Source of the DNA: Pseudomonas sp. ADAK13
GTDB lineage: Bacteria; Pseudomonadota; Gammaproteobacteria; Pseudomonadales; Pseudomonadaceae
NCBI RefSeq assembly: GCF_012935715.1
Contig: NZ_CP052860.1
Location: 496,001 to 560,000 of the forward strand
Direction: 5' to 3'
DNA length: 64,000 bases
Positions within the stretch are counted from its first letter, which is position 1. Each line of letters starts with the position of its first letter. Positions 35,922 to 44,449 of this stretch are shown here, piece after piece. A program made the position numbers and the translations under genes. Under the pieces are notes generated by a model that was given only the letters and a program-made list of their open reading frames with translations, did not search any database and was not told the origin of the DNA.

Positions 35922-37122
35922 CCCGAAGCTTCATGTTCATACGCCTCAAGGCGCCAGCGGCAGCGTATTCACCAGTGCAGGCGACTATCTTTTCCGCTAC
36001 GGCGATAACGCACTACCCCCCAGCGCACTCAGCCTGGTAATGCCTGTTCGCGCAGATGAATACCGCCGACGAGAGCTACATCCGATATTCCAGATGAACC
36101 TGCCAGAAGGGTTTGTGCTGGAGCAGCTTCGCAATCGCCTTGCCAAGACAGTGAAGGTAGACCCGATGTTGCTGCTGGCATTGTCTGGTAGCAGTGCGCC
36201 TATCGGTCGCGTCTTCATTTCCTCGGACCAAGTCAATGAGCTGATTCAGCGCAACGGCGCTCCGTCGACGGGAGAAAACCTGGACGAAATTCTCGCCTGG
36301 GACGGGGCGGAAGATCTTTTTGCTGAGCTGGTAGATCGCTACATCCTGCGAGCAGGAATTTCCGGTGTTCAGCCCAAGGTGCTGGTGCCGGAAAAGCCAC
36401 AAACCCCAGAGCAGAAATTCACTTCAAAAACCAATGATCTGATCATCAAAAGTGGGCGCGACGAATTTCCGGGATTGGCCATCAACGAATACCTGTGCAT
36501 GTCCATTGCCAGAGATGCAGGCATACCCGTGCCGCCGTTTTACCTGTCGCAGAATCATAAGCTTTTCATCATGCGGCGCTTTGATCGGGATGAGCAGGCC
36601 AACCCCTTGGGCTTCGAAGACATGACCACGCTGATGGGCCTGTCTGCAGAACAGAAATACGGCAAGAGCTACAACATGATCGCCAAAGCCGTACGCGTTT
36701 ACTGTTCGATTGAGCATGAACGCAGTTCTCTCGACCAACTGTTCGACAGCGTGGCCTTGAGTTGCATGGTGGGCAATGGCGATGCCCATCTGAAGAATTT
36801 CGGCCTGCTGTATAGCGACCCGATCAAGAGCGATGCCAGGCTTGCACCGGCTTACGACATTGCCAATACCACCGCCTACATTCCCGAGGACGCTCTGGCT
36901 CTCGACCTGGCCGGCAATAAATCTTTCTTTGCCTCACGTCTGGGTATTCTGGAGTTTGCTGGAGTCTGTGAGGTGGAGAAACCCGAGGAGCGAATCCGGG
37001 CACTGCTCCAAACCCTTGACGTTGTTCTCAAGCGTGAAGACGATTACTGCCGACAAGCCCCTAATGTTGCACAAGCTATACGGCGATCAGCGCAAGGCTA
37101 TCAGCGCAGCTTCGGTGGCTGA
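35914..37122 (+). CDS. hipA: HipA family serine/threonine kinase toxin
   Basis: Encodes 402 residues. The N-terminal subdomain (VFTSAGDYLFRYGDNALPPS), the HipA SGVQPKVLV loop, and the catalytic core GNGDAHLKNFGLLYS with downstream YDIANTT are intact. HipA phosphorylates an aminoacyl-tRNA synthetase (glutamyl in E. coli) to trigger dormancy and persistence. The catalytic Asp in GDAHLKN is present, so it should be active. It overlaps hipB by 8 bp, antitoxin first. Confidence 0.92.
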   Translation: MNSPKLHVHTPQGASGSVFTSAGDYLFRYGDNALPPSALSLVMPVRADEYRRRELHPIFQMNLPEGFVLEQLRNRLAKTVKVDPMLLLALSGSSAPIGRVFISSDQVNELIQRNGAPSTGENLDEILAWDGAEDLFAELVDRYILRAGISGVQPKVLVPEKPQTPEQKFTSKTNDLIIKSGRDEFPGLAINEYLCMSIARDAGIPVPPFYLSQNHKLFIMRRFDRDEQANPLGFEDMTTLMGLSAEQKYGKSYNMIAKAVRVYCSIEHERSSLDQLFDSVALSCMVGNGDAHLKNFGLLYSDPIKSDARLAPAYDIANTTAYIPEDALALDLAGNKSFFASRLGILEFAGVCEVEKPEERIRALLQTLDVVLKREDDYCRQAPNVAQAIRRSAQGYQRSFGG

Positions 37123-37154
37123 CACATCACCTGACCGATCGATAAGGAGTCCCA

Positions 37155-37760
37155 ATGCTCACCACGCTGGAACAACTCGAATCCCTCTATGGCCTCCCCC
37201 ACGAGCGGGCCGTGCGCAAGGAAATTCCGTTTCTCAACGAGGATTACCAGGCGATGGTCCGCGCGTCACCCTTAGTGGTGGTGAGTTCGTCCGGCCCGGA
37301 CGGCATCGATGGTTCGCCCCGTGGCGATGTACCGGGGTTTGTGCGAATCATCGACGAGCGCACGTTGGCGATTCCGGATCGGCCAGGGAATAACCGCCTC
37401 GATACCTTACGCAATCTGGTGGTGGATCCGCGTATTGCGCTGCTGTTCATCATTCCGGGGATTGGCGAGACATTGCGGGTCAATGGTCGCGCGCAGATTT
37501 CCATCGAGCCCGAGTTGCTGGAGAGCTTTGCGGTGAATGGCAAAGCGGCCCGCTCGGTGATTCTGGTGCAGGTGGAAGCAGCGTATTTCCATTGTTCCAA
37601 AGCCTTCGTGCGCTCCGATTGCTGGAACCCGGAAAAGCATCTGGATCGCTCGGCACTGCCCAGCGCCGGGGCGTTTCACAAGCGGCTGAACGACGGGGCA
37701 TTTGACGCAGAGGCCTATGACCGGGAAATGCCGGAGCGGGTCAAGGCCACGTTGTATTGA
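37155..37760 (+). CDS. Pyridoxamine 5'-phosphate oxidase-fold FMN protein
   Basis: Encodes 201 residues. MLTTLEQLESLYGLPHERAV and SSSGPDGIDGSPRGDVPGFV match the MSMEG_1061-type PPOX-fold family, and the later GNNRLDTLRNLV and LLFIIPGIGETLRVNGRAQI complete the split barrel. It probably binds FMN or F420-like cofactor; the reaction is unknown. A ribosome site AAGGAG precedes the ATG. A strong hairpin follows. Confidence 0.88.
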   Translation: MLTTLEQLESLYGLPHERAVRKEIPFLNEDYQAMVRASPLVVVSSSGPDGIDGSPRGDVPGFVRIIDERTLAIPDRPGNNRLDTLRNLVVDPRIALLFIIPGIGETLRVNGRAQISIEPELLESFAVNGKAARSVILVQVEAAYFHCSKAFVRSDCWNPEKHLDRSALPSAGAFHKRLNDGAFDAEAYDREMPERVKATLY

Positions 37761-37767
37761 GAGGCAG

Positions 37768-37797
37768 TGACAGGAGCGAATAGGCTCGCTCCTGTCA
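37768..37797. terminator. Bidirectional hairpin between convergent genes
   Basis: A perfect 12-bp inverted repeat (TGACAGGAGCGA / TCGCTCCTGTCA) with a 6-nt loop, in the 46-bp gap between two convergent genes. There is no T-run, so intrinsic termination is likely but not certain. Confidence 0.7.
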
Positions 37798-37806
37798 GGG
37801 GTGCGG

Positions 37807-38292
37807 TCAGGCGGATTCGGCTTTGATCGGAATCCAGATTTCCACGGAGCCCGTGCCCTTGCCCACATCGAAGTCGGCGCTGTAACGCTCAAAATCAGCC
37901 CCGATCACCTTGTAGCCGGAACCCGGCAGCCACTCGAACATGATGCGTTCATAGGTCTGCGCCAGCGCCTGCACCGGACCAAAGTGCGGGAACACTGCAT
38001 AGCGATGGGCAGGAATTTCAATCGACTCGAAGTTGCTCGGCACATCGCCCTTGGTCGGTACTTCAACGCCCGCCAGATAGTCGAATTCATCGTGTTTGGC
38101 GTTGTAGCACACGCCGTAAGTCACGCCGCCCACGCGCTGCTTGATCTCTTTGAAGCAGCTGTCGAACAGTTCCCACAACTTGGGAATATCTCCCAGCGTG
38201 GCCTTTGAATAACGCCCTTGCACACCCGCGATCACCAGGGCCTTGCCCTCTTCCATGTGTGGCTGTAACGGCAGTTTTGTCTGTTGGTCCAT
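37807..38292 (-). CDS. GyrI-like / AraC effector-binding domain protein
   Basis: Encodes 161 residues from ATG 38292 with AAGGAG upstream. The SOUL/GyrI-like ligand fold is indicated by IAGVQGRYSKATLGDIPKLW, VTYGVCYNAKHDEFDYLAGV, and IEIPAHRYAVFPHFGP, ending in SVEIWIPIKAESA. There is no DNA-binding domain, so it is a stand-alone binder or hydrolase of small aromatic or cationic ligands. No partner is obvious. Confidence 0.85.
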   Translation of the reverse strand: MDQQTKLPLQPHMEEGKALVIAGVQGRYSKATLGDIPKLWELFDSCFKEIKQRVGGVTYGVCYNAKHDEFDYLAGVEVPTKGDVPSNFESIEIPAHRYAVFPHFGPVQALAQTYERIMFEWLPGSGYKVIGADFERYSADFDVGKGTGSVEIWIPIKAESA

Positions 38293-38488
38293 CTGAACAG
38301 TCTCCTTCTTATGAGGGAACAAACCCGCGTCGAGTATAGGGGCATATCCCCGCCGTACTCCAAGCAGAAATTTTTGCCTCAGCATCTGGACAATTGGCCA
38401 TCATCGACCGTATTGTCTGCCCCGCAGGCCACCGCAGTGGCCGACGTCGCTCGGACGGTTCCGGGCGCTTACGTATTTCGAGGCAACA

Positions 38489-39706
38489 ATGGCCGACCAA
38501 GGTTCGCCGCGCCGCTTTGCGCGCATAGATCGACTCCCCCCTTACGTTTTCAATATCACTGCCGAGCTGAAGATGGCTGCGCGTCGGCGCGGCGAAGACA
38601 TCATCGACTTGAGCATGGGTAACCCTGACGGCGCCACTCCACCGCACATCGTGGAAAAAATGGTCACCGTCGCCCAGCGTGAAGACACCCACGGTTACTC
38701 CACCTCCAAAGGCATTCCGCGGCTGCGCCGGGCGATTTCGCGCTGGTACAAAGACCGCTATGAAGTGGACATCGACCCGGAAACCGAAGCCATCGTGACC
38801 ATCGGCTCCAAGGAAGGCCTGGCGCACTTGATGCTGGCTACCCTGGACCAGGGCGACACCGTGCTGGTGCCCAACCCCAGCTACCCGATTCACATCTACG
38901 GTGCCGTGATTGCCGGCGCCCAGGTGCGCTCGGTGCCGCTGATTCCGGGGGTGGACTTCTTCGCTGAGCTGGAACGTGCGATTCGTGGCTCGATCCCCAA
39001 GCCGAAGATGATGATCCTCGGCTTCCCGTCCAACCCCACCGCGCAGTGCGTGGAGCTGGACTTCTTCGAACGGGTGATCGCCCTGGCCAAACAGTACGAC
39101 GTGCTGGTGGTGCATGACCTGGCCTACGCCGACATCGTCTACGACGGCTGGAAAGCCCCCTCGATCATGCAAGTGCCGGGCGCCAAGGACATTGCGGTGG
39201 AATTTTTCACCCTGTCCAAGAGCTACAACATGGCCGGCTGGCGCATTGGTTTCATGGTGGGTAACCCGGAACTGGTCAACGCCCTGGCGCGGATCAAGAG
39301 CTACCACGACTACGGCACCTTCACCCCGCTGCAAGTGGCGGCGATTGCGGCGCTGGAAGGCGATCAGCAGTGCGTGAAAGACATTGCCGAGCAGTACCGC
39401 CAGCGTCGCAACGTGCTGGTTAAAGGCCTGCATGAGCTGGGCTGGATGGTCGAGAACCCGAAGGCATCGATGTACGTCTGGGCGAAAATCCCCGAGGCGT
39501 ATGCCGCGATGGGTTCGCTGGAGTTTGCCAAGAAGCTGCTGCTTGAGGCCAAGGTGTGTGTGTCGCCGGGGATTGGCTTTGGTGAGTATGGCGACGATCA
39601 CGTGCGCTTTGCGCTGATCGAAAACCAGGATCGGATTCGCCAGGCGGTGCGGGGCATCCGGGCGATGTTCCGGGCGGATGGGCTGGTCAAGAAAGCTGAC
39701 GCCTGA
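38489..39706 (+). CDS. alaC: Alanine transaminase AlaC
   Basis: Encodes 405 residues. It is a class I PLP aminotransferase whose N-terminus [20 protein letters not shown] and [19 protein letters not shown] are characteristic of AlaC (formerly YfdZ). The PLP lysine is in the conserved [13 protein letters not shown], with NPTAQC for the carboxylate contact. It interconverts pyruvate and glutamate with alanine and 2-oxoglutarate. It stands alone and is followed by a REP hairpin. Confidence 0.92.
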   Translation: MADQGSPRRFARIDRLPPYVFNITAELKMAARRRGEDIIDLSMGNPDGATPPHIVEKMVTVAQREDTHGYSTSKGIPRLRRAISRWYKDRYEVDIDPETEAIVTIGSKEGLAHLMLATLDQGDTVLVPNPSYPIHIYGAVIAGAQVRSVPLIPGVDFFAELERAIRGSIPKPKMMILGFPSNPTAQCVELDFFERVIALAKQYDVLVVHDLAYADIVYDGWKAPSIMQVPGAKDIAVEFFTLSKSYNMAGWRIGFMVGNPELVNALARIKSYHDYGTFTPLQVAAIAALEGDQQCVKDIAEQYRQRRNVLVKGLHELGWMVENPKASMYVWAKIPEAYAAMGSLEFAKKLLLEAKVCVSPGIGFGEYGDDHVRFALIENQDRIRQAVRGIRAMFRADGLVKKADA

Positions 39707-39732
39707 CCCGATCCAACTGCCGGAACCCAATC

Positions 39733-39808
39733 AATGTGGGAGCTGGCTTGCCTGCGATAGCGGTGTTGAATTCACCATCGCCATCGCAGGCAAGCCAGCT
39801 CCCACATT
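39733..39808. repeat. REP-type inverted repeat between convergent alaC and gntP
   Basis: AATGTGGGAGCTGGCTTGCC and its exact complement form the ends; the middle is short. It probably serves as a bidirectional transcript end. Confidence 0.9.
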
Positions 39809-39826
39809 TGTTTTGCGGTGCGCCTG

Positions 39827-41182
39827 TCAGACCACCAGCGACAGCAACAGGATAAAGCCCAACGCCACCACCGACAGGATGGTCTCCATCGCCGTCCAGG
39901 TCTTGAATGTCTCGGCCACGGTCATGTTGAAGTACTGTTTCACCAGCCAGAACCCCGCGTCGTTGACGTGAGACAACACCAGCGAACCCGCCCCCGTCGC
40001 CAATACCAGCAACTCGCGGTTCACCCCCGGGATCATCCCCACCACCGGCACCACAATGCCTGCGCCGGTAATGGTCGCCACGGTGGCAGAACCGGTGGCC
40101 ACACGAATCACCGCCGCCACCAGCCAGGCCAGCAGGATCGGGTTGATCTGCGCGGTCACCGCCATATGGCCGATCACATCACCCACGCCGCTGGTCACCA
40201 GCATCTGCTTGAAACCACCACCGGCACCGATGATCAGGATGATCGCTGCGGTCGGCGCAAGGCTGGCGTCGAGCAGCTTGAGGATTTGCTTGGAACCGAT
40301 GCCCTGGCGATGGCCAAAGGTGTACAGCGACAGCAGCAAGGCCAGCAGCAAGGCGGTGATCGGGTGACCGATCATGTCCATCCAGTTGCGGATCACGTGG
40401 CCGTCCGGCAGTGCAACGTCCGCGAAGGTTTTCAGCAGCATCAGGAACACCGGCAACAGCACGGTGATCAGGGTGATGCTGAAGCTCGGCAGGGTCTTGG
40501 ATTCCGGTTGCTCACTGGCCAGTTGGTCCACCAGTTCCTGGGACGGGTTGCCCGGGATGTACTTGGCGATGAACGAACCGTAGAGCGGGCCGGCGATGAT
40601 GGCCGTAGGCAGCGCGACGATCAGGCCGTAGAGAATGGTCTTGCCGATGTCGGCACCGAACACGCCGATCGCCAGCAACGGGCCCGGGTGCGGTGGCACC
40701 AGGCCGTGCACTGCCGACAGGCCCGCCAGCAGCGGGATGCCGATCTTGATCAGCGACACGCCAGTGCGGCGCGCGACGATAAACACCAGCGGAATCAGCA
40801 GTACAAAACCGATCTCGAAGAACAGCGGAATGCCCACCAGGAACGCGGCGAACATCATGGCCCACTGCACCTTCTCCTTGCCGAAGGCCCGCACCAGGGT
40901 TTGGGCGATCTGATCGGCACCGCCGGAATCGGCCATCATCTTGCCGAGCATCGTACCCAGTGCCAGGATAATCCCGACAAAGCCGAGCACCCCGCCGAAG
41001 CCGTCCTGGAACGCCTTGATGATCTTGTCCACGGGCATGCCCGACGTCAGGCCGAGAAAGCCTGCGGCGATGATCAGCGCAATGAACGGGTGGACTTTGA
41101 ACCGGGTGATCAACACGATCAGGCCGATGATGGTCACCACTGCATCGAGCAGCAGATAGGTATCGTGGGACAAGCCAAACAT
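39827..41182 (-). CDS. gntP: Gluconate:H+ symporter, GntP family
   Basis: Encodes 451 residues, polytopic. GMPVDKIIKAFQDGFGGVLG near the start and GLVPPHPGPLLAIGVFGADI are characteristic GntP-family blocks. It imports gluconate. Its own operator (41240-41251) lies between it and gntK, so it can be expressed separately from gntK. The start is ATG 41182 with GAGAG upstream. Confidence 0.92.
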   Translation of the reverse strand: MFGLSHDTYLLLDAVVTIIGLIVLITRFKVHPFIALIIAAGFLGLTSGMPVDKIIKAFQDGFGGVLGFVGIILALGTMLGKMMADSGGADQIAQTLVRAFGKEKVQWAMMFAAFLVGIPLFFEIGFVLLIPLVFIVARRTGVSLIKIGIPLLAGLSAVHGLVPPHPGPLLAIGVFGADIGKTILYGLIVALPTAIIAGPLYGSFIAKYIPGNPSQELVDQLASEQPESKTLPSFSITLITVLLPVFLMLLKTFADVALPDGHVIRNWMDMIGHPITALLLALLLSLYTFGHRQGIGSKQILKLLDASLAPTAAIILIIGAGGGFKQMLVTSGVGDVIGHMAVTAQINPILLAWLVAAVIRVATGSATVATITGAGIVVPVVGMIPGVNRELLVLATGAGSLVLSHVNDAGFWLVKQYFNMTVAETFKTWTAMETILSVVALGFILLLSLVV

Positions 41183-41239
41183 GGGGGTCTCTCCTGTTTG
41201 TTGTTGTTATTAAAGCCGGTAAAAAATTCAGTGCAGGCG

Positions 41240-41251
41240 GACAGCGCTATC
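41240..41251. promoter_or_regulatory. GntR operator, gntP copy
   Basis: GACAGCGCTATC, one of three near-identical AGCGCT-centred dyads in the gnt module. It lies 58 bp before the gntP start codon. Confidence 0.65.
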
Positions 41252-41266
41252 TTGTCCGGCAAAAAA

Positions 41267-41800
41267 TTATTTGTTTGGTTCAAAGCCGTGTTCGAGCCAC
41301 CAGGCATTGGTTTGCTCGGCCAGTTCTTCGACACTGTCTACGCTGGCGTTGAGGGCCAGGGTCAATGGCTCGCCCACTGGCGATTCAAGGGTGGCGAACT
41401 GGCTGTCTATGAGGCTGGCCGGCATGAAATGGCCGGGGCGATGGGACACACGGTCGGCGGCGACTTCGCGGGTCAGCTCCAGAAACACAAAGCCCAGGCC
41501 CGGCGCGGCTTCGCGCAGGTGGTCGCGGTATTTCTTTTTCAGGGCCGAACAGGTGAGCACCGGATGCTCGCCGGCTTTGAGCGAGCGGCGCAGTTCATCG
41601 CACAGGATGTCGAGCCAGCCGGCGCGGTCGTCGTCGTTAAGGGGATGGCCTGCGCTCATCTTCTCGATGTTCGCGGCGGGGTGAAAGCTGTCGCCTTCGA
41701 TGGCCGTGGCGCCGTTCAGCAGGCACAGGGCCTCGCTGACGCTGGACTTGCCACAGCCGGAAACACCCATGATCACGAGGGCAGTAACAGGTTGACTCAT
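41267..41800 (-). CDS. gntK: Gluconokinase
   Basis: Encodes 177 residues. Walker A MGVSGCGKSSVSEAL is near residue 15, followed by EGDSFHPAANIEKMSAGHPL, the gluconokinase signature, and ALKKKYRDHLR. It phosphorylates gluconate to 6-phosphogluconate with ATP. ATG 41800 has GAGG at the correct spacing. It precedes gntP by 84 bp. Confidence 0.93.
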   Translation of the reverse strand: MSQPVTALVIMGVSGCGKSSVSEALCLLNGATAIEGDSFHPAANIEKMSAGHPLNDDDRAGWLDILCDELRRSLKAGEHPVLTCSALKKKYRDHLREAAPGLGFVFLELTREVAADRVSHRPGHFMPASLIDSQFATLESPVGEPLTLALNASVDSVEELAEQTNAWWLEHGFEPNK

Positions 41801-41818
41801 GAAACACCTCAAGACGCA

Positions 41819-41830
41819 GATAGCGCTACC
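41819..41830. promoter_or_regulatory. GntR operator, gntK copy
   Basis: GATAGCGCTACC, 18 bp before the gntK start codon in the divergent gntK/gntR region. Confidence 0.65.
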
Positions 41831-41969
41831 TTTGCACGCTGTAAGGCTAGTGCAAAAACAGGCTTTTCCCGCGCCGTCTTGTCATTTTTATGGAGTGACG
41901 CGTGCATCTGCTCCAAAGGTTTGAACGGGAACAGGCATCCCGACGTTCAAGAATTTGCAGGGTCTTGGA

Positions 41970-41981
41970 GACAGCGCTACC
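41970..41981. promoter_or_regulatory. GntR operator, gntR copy
   Basis: GACAGCGCTACC, 34 bp before the gntR start codon. Together with the sites at 41240 and 41819 the consensus is GAYAGCGCTAYC, a perfect dyad around AGCGCT. Confidence 0.65.
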
Positions 41982-42015
41982 TTAGTGCCTCGATTTTTGT
42001 TTGGCAAGCCGCCTG

Positions 42016-43044
42016 ATGACTCCCAAGAACGATAAAAATACCCGCACCACGGGCCGCCCTACCCTGAATGAAGTAGCCCGCCTGGCCGGCGTAAGCCCGA
42101 TTACCGCCTCCCGGGCCTTGCGCGGCATCAGCACCGTGGCCACCGAACTGGTGGAAAAAGTGCAAAAAGCCGCTGCCGAACTGAGCTACGTGGTCAACCC
42201 GGCCGCCCGTGCCCTGGCATCTGCCCAGAGCCAGTCGGTGGTGGTGTTGGTACCCTCTCTGTCCAACCTGCTGTTTATCGAAACCCTGGAAGCCATCCAC
42301 CAGGTACTGCGGCCCAAAGGCTTTGAAGTGCTGATCGGCAACACCCACTATTCCCGCGACGAAGAAGAAGACCTGCTGCGCAACTACATGGCCTACCAGC
42401 CACGGGGGTTGCTGCTGACCGGGTTTGACCGTACGGAAAGTGCCCGGCGCATGGTGGAATCGAGCAACGTGCCGTGTGTGTACATGATGGACCTGGACCC
42501 GGGCGCCGGATTGAACTGCGTAGGATTTTCGCAGTTGAACGCCGGGGAAACGGCGGCCGCGCATCTCATCTCACGGGGTCGCAAGCGCCTGGCCTACATT
42601 GGTGCGCAACTGGACCAACGCACGTTGTTGCGCGGTGAAGGCTTTCGCCGGGCGTTGCAGCAGGCAGGGTTGTACGACCCGGCGCTTGAAGTGCTGACGC
42701 CACGGCCATCGTCGCTGGGCCTGGGCGGCGAGTTGTTCCTGCAACTGCTGGCCAGCCATCCGGATGTGGACGCGATCTTCTTTGGTAACGACGACCTGGC
42801 TCAGGGCGCGTTGCTGGAAGCGCTGCGCCATGGCATCAAAATACCGCAGCAGATCTCGGTGCTGGGCTTCAACGACCTGCCCTCCTCCTCGTTCATGGTG
42901 CCGCGTTTGAGCAGCATCAGTACGCCCCGCGAAGCCATTGGCCGGCGCGCGGCAGAGCATTTGCTGACGGTGATGGCCGGTAACAAGATCGCCCGGCCGG
43001 TGGTGGACATGGGGTTTGAGTTGAAGGTGCGCGAGAGTACCTAG
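42016..43044 (+). CDS. gntR: LacI-type gluconate repressor GntR
   Basis: Encodes 342 residues. The LacI HTH is TLNEVARLAGVSPITASRAL with hinge NPAARALASAQSQSVVVLVP; a sugar-binding periplasmic-like domain follows (FFGNDDLAQGALLEALRHGI). Alignment with the divergent gntK-gntP and shared operators supports gluconate or 6-phosphogluconate control of transport and phosphorylation. ATG 42016 was chosen over TTG 42001. Confidence 0.92.
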   Translation: MTPKNDKNTRTTGRPTLNEVARLAGVSPITASRALRGISTVATELVEKVQKAAAELSYVVNPAARALASAQSQSVVVLVPSLSNLLFIETLEAIHQVLRPKGFEVLIGNTHYSRDEEEDLLRNYMAYQPRGLLLTGFDRTESARRMVESSNVPCVYMMDLDPGAGLNCVGFSQLNAGETAAAHLISRGRKRLAYIGAQLDQRTLLRGEGFRRALQQAGLYDPALEVLTPRPSSLGLGGELFLQLLASHPDVDAIFFGNDDLAQGALLEALRHGIKIPQQISVLGFNDLPSSSFMVPRLSSISTPREAIGRRAAEHLLTVMAGNKIARPVVDMGFELKVREST

Positions 43045-43181
43045 GCGGTAGCTGTAGGAAGCGACTGATGTTGATGGCAGCGCCTTGCTCCGTTGCCTAC
43101 AGGTACGTCAGAATCCGCCGGCTTGTGCGCCTGGATAGGGCTCTCTAAGGTTGCCCGGTCGCTGAATTTCTCGGTGATCGG

Positions 43182-43366
43182 GTTTAGTAGCCTGAGCAGC
43201 CCCATACAAATGTGCATGAGCTTCATCTTTCGGACTTACCTGTCTGTGCTTGATGGTGGCTGTGCGCAGGGCGCCCTCGTGGCGCGCCGGGTTTTTGTAT
43301 GGGTCTACCGGTCTACTAACCTGCGTGCAGCCGCCACCCTTTCGTTTAGTAGCGATCAGGTGGTGG
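43182..43366 (+). promoter_or_regulatory. Structured leader RNA with interleaved long helices, before the DUF6124-like gene
   Basis: This lies in the 342-bp gene-free stretch 43045-43386. CCCATACAAA (43201-43210) is exactly complementary to TTTGTATGGG (43294-43303). The 17 bases 43254-43270 can pair fully with 43320-43336 (14 Watson-Crick, 3 G-U). The helices interleave, so they exclude each other or form a pseudoknot. A local GCGCC-CTCGT-GGCGC hairpin (43271-43285), a tandem GGTCTACC, and a direct GTTTAGTAGC repeat (43182 and 43344) add structure. CCGCCACC (43331-43338) can also pair with GGTGGTGG (43359-43366). I recall similar leaders before other DUF6124 genes in Pseudomonas, but could not check this. 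Confidence 0.6.
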
Positions 43367-43386
43367 CCTTGTTAGAGATCCTACCT

Positions 43387-43623
43387 ATGTTCAAAGCAAC
43401 TCCAAATCCCCCTACCTTATTCACCGTCAGCCCCGACGTCAGCAGCGAAAGCCTGATCGCCAACAGCTACGAGACGTTTTCCTCGGTCAGCACGTTATTG
43501 CTCGACCTGTCTGATGAACTCACCGGCAAAGACCGCGACACGGCATTGGCGATTCATCAGTTGAGTGAGTTGGGCGTATTGCTGATGGGCAAGTTGATGG
43601 ACCAGGAATCACCGCTCTGCTAA
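43387..43623 (+). CDS. DUF6124-like small protein
   Basis: Encodes 78 residues. It starts MFKATPNPPTLFTVSPDVSS, the typical opening of the small Pseudomonas DUF6124 family. It is mostly helical (SSVSTLLLDLSDELTGKDRD) and has no membrane segment. Function is unknown. Its most striking property is the structured leader immediately upstream. No clear ribosome site other than a GAGAT-like stretch precedes the ATG, leaving room for control of initiation. A REP hairpin follows. Confidence 0.75.
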   Translation: MFKATPNPPTLFTVSPDVSSESLIANSYETFSSVSTLLLDLSDELTGKDRDTALAIHQLSELGVLLMGKLMDQESPLC

Positions 43624-43639
43624 GGGCCCAGACGCGGTC

Positions 43640-43730
43640 AATGTGGGAGCTGGCTTGCCTGCGATAGCATCACCTCGGTATGCCTGATACACCGAGGTGC
43701 CTGCATCGCAGGCAAGCCAGCGCCCACATT
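43640..43730. repeat. REP-type inverted repeat
   Basis: AATGTGGGAGCTGGCTTGCC at the left and its near-complement at the right (one change: GCGCCCACATT). A second inner pair CACCTCGGTA/TACACCGAGGTG is present. It separates the DUF6124-like gene from the GST gene. Confidence 0.9.
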
Positions 43731-43800
43731 TTTAGTCGTCGTTGGCCCATGCCCCTGCTAAATTGCCTCCCTGCCTTCTCACCGTCGCCAGGAAAGCACC

Positions 43801-44433
43801 ATGGGCCATTCGCTGAAAATCTTGGGTCGCACCTCCTCTATCAACGTGCGAAAAGTCCTGTGGACCTGCCAGGAGCTGGCTATTCCCTACGACCGCGAAG
43901 ACTGGGGCATCGGCTTCGCCTCCACCCAGTCCCCCGAATTCCTGGCCCTGAACCCTAACGCCCAAGTTCCGGTACTCATCGACGACAACGGCGTGCTGTG
44001 GGAATCCAACACCATCTGCCGCTACCTCGTGGGCCTGCACCAACGCCACGACCTGCTGCCCGCCGAGCCGGCAGCCCGTGCCAAAGTGGAGCAATGGATG
44101 GACTGGCAAGCCACCGAACTCAACCCGTCCTGGGGCTACGCCTTCCACGCCCTGGTGCGCAAAAACCCGGACTTCCAGGACCCGCAACGCCTCGCTGCCG
44201 GTGTGCGCGGCTGGAACGACAAGATGGGCCTGCTGGAACAGCAACTGATCAAAACCAATGCCTACGTGGCCGGTAATGCGTTCACACTGGCCGACATCCT
44301 CATCGGCCTGTCCGTACACCGCTGGCGGATGACGCCTATGGAGCATCCCTCCTACCCGGCTGTCAGCGCCTACTACGCAACCCTCAGCCAGCGCCCTGGC
44401 TTCAAGGCCTTCGCCCTCGACGGCCACAACTAA
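43801..44433 (+). CDS. Glutathione S-transferase family protein
   Basis: Encodes 210 residues. The thioredoxin-like N-terminal domain (KILGRTSSINVRKVLWTCQE) has Ser and Asn near the expected catalytic position, and NPNAQVPVLIDDNGVLWESN gives the cis-Pro and Glu-Ser glutathione contacts. A helical C-terminal domain follows. The substrate is unknown. It begins a three-gene group with the dehydrogenase (16 bp later) and the MFS transporter. Confidence 0.9.
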   Translation: MGHSLKILGRTSSINVRKVLWTCQELAIPYDREDWGIGFASTQSPEFLALNPNAQVPVLIDDNGVLWESNTICRYLVGLHQRHDLLPAEPAARAKVEQWMDWQATELNPSWGYAFHALVRKNPDFQDPQRLAAGVRGWNDKMGLLEQQLIKTNAYVAGNAFTLADILIGLSVHRWRMTPMEHPSYPAVSAYYATLSQRPGFKAFALDGHN

Positions 44434-44449
44434 AAACAAGGACGACACC

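Noticed and set aside
36000..37122. A prophage or genomic island around hipBA
   Set aside because: No integrase, attachment repeats, tRNA or phage genes were seen, and neighbours are ordinary chromosomal genes.
39818..42016. A 732-codon plus-strand open frame across the gntP/gntK region
   Set aside because: It lies opposite the well-supported gntP and gntK genes, has His/Gln-rich low-complexity composition, and shows no domain; it is the antisense of high-GC codons.
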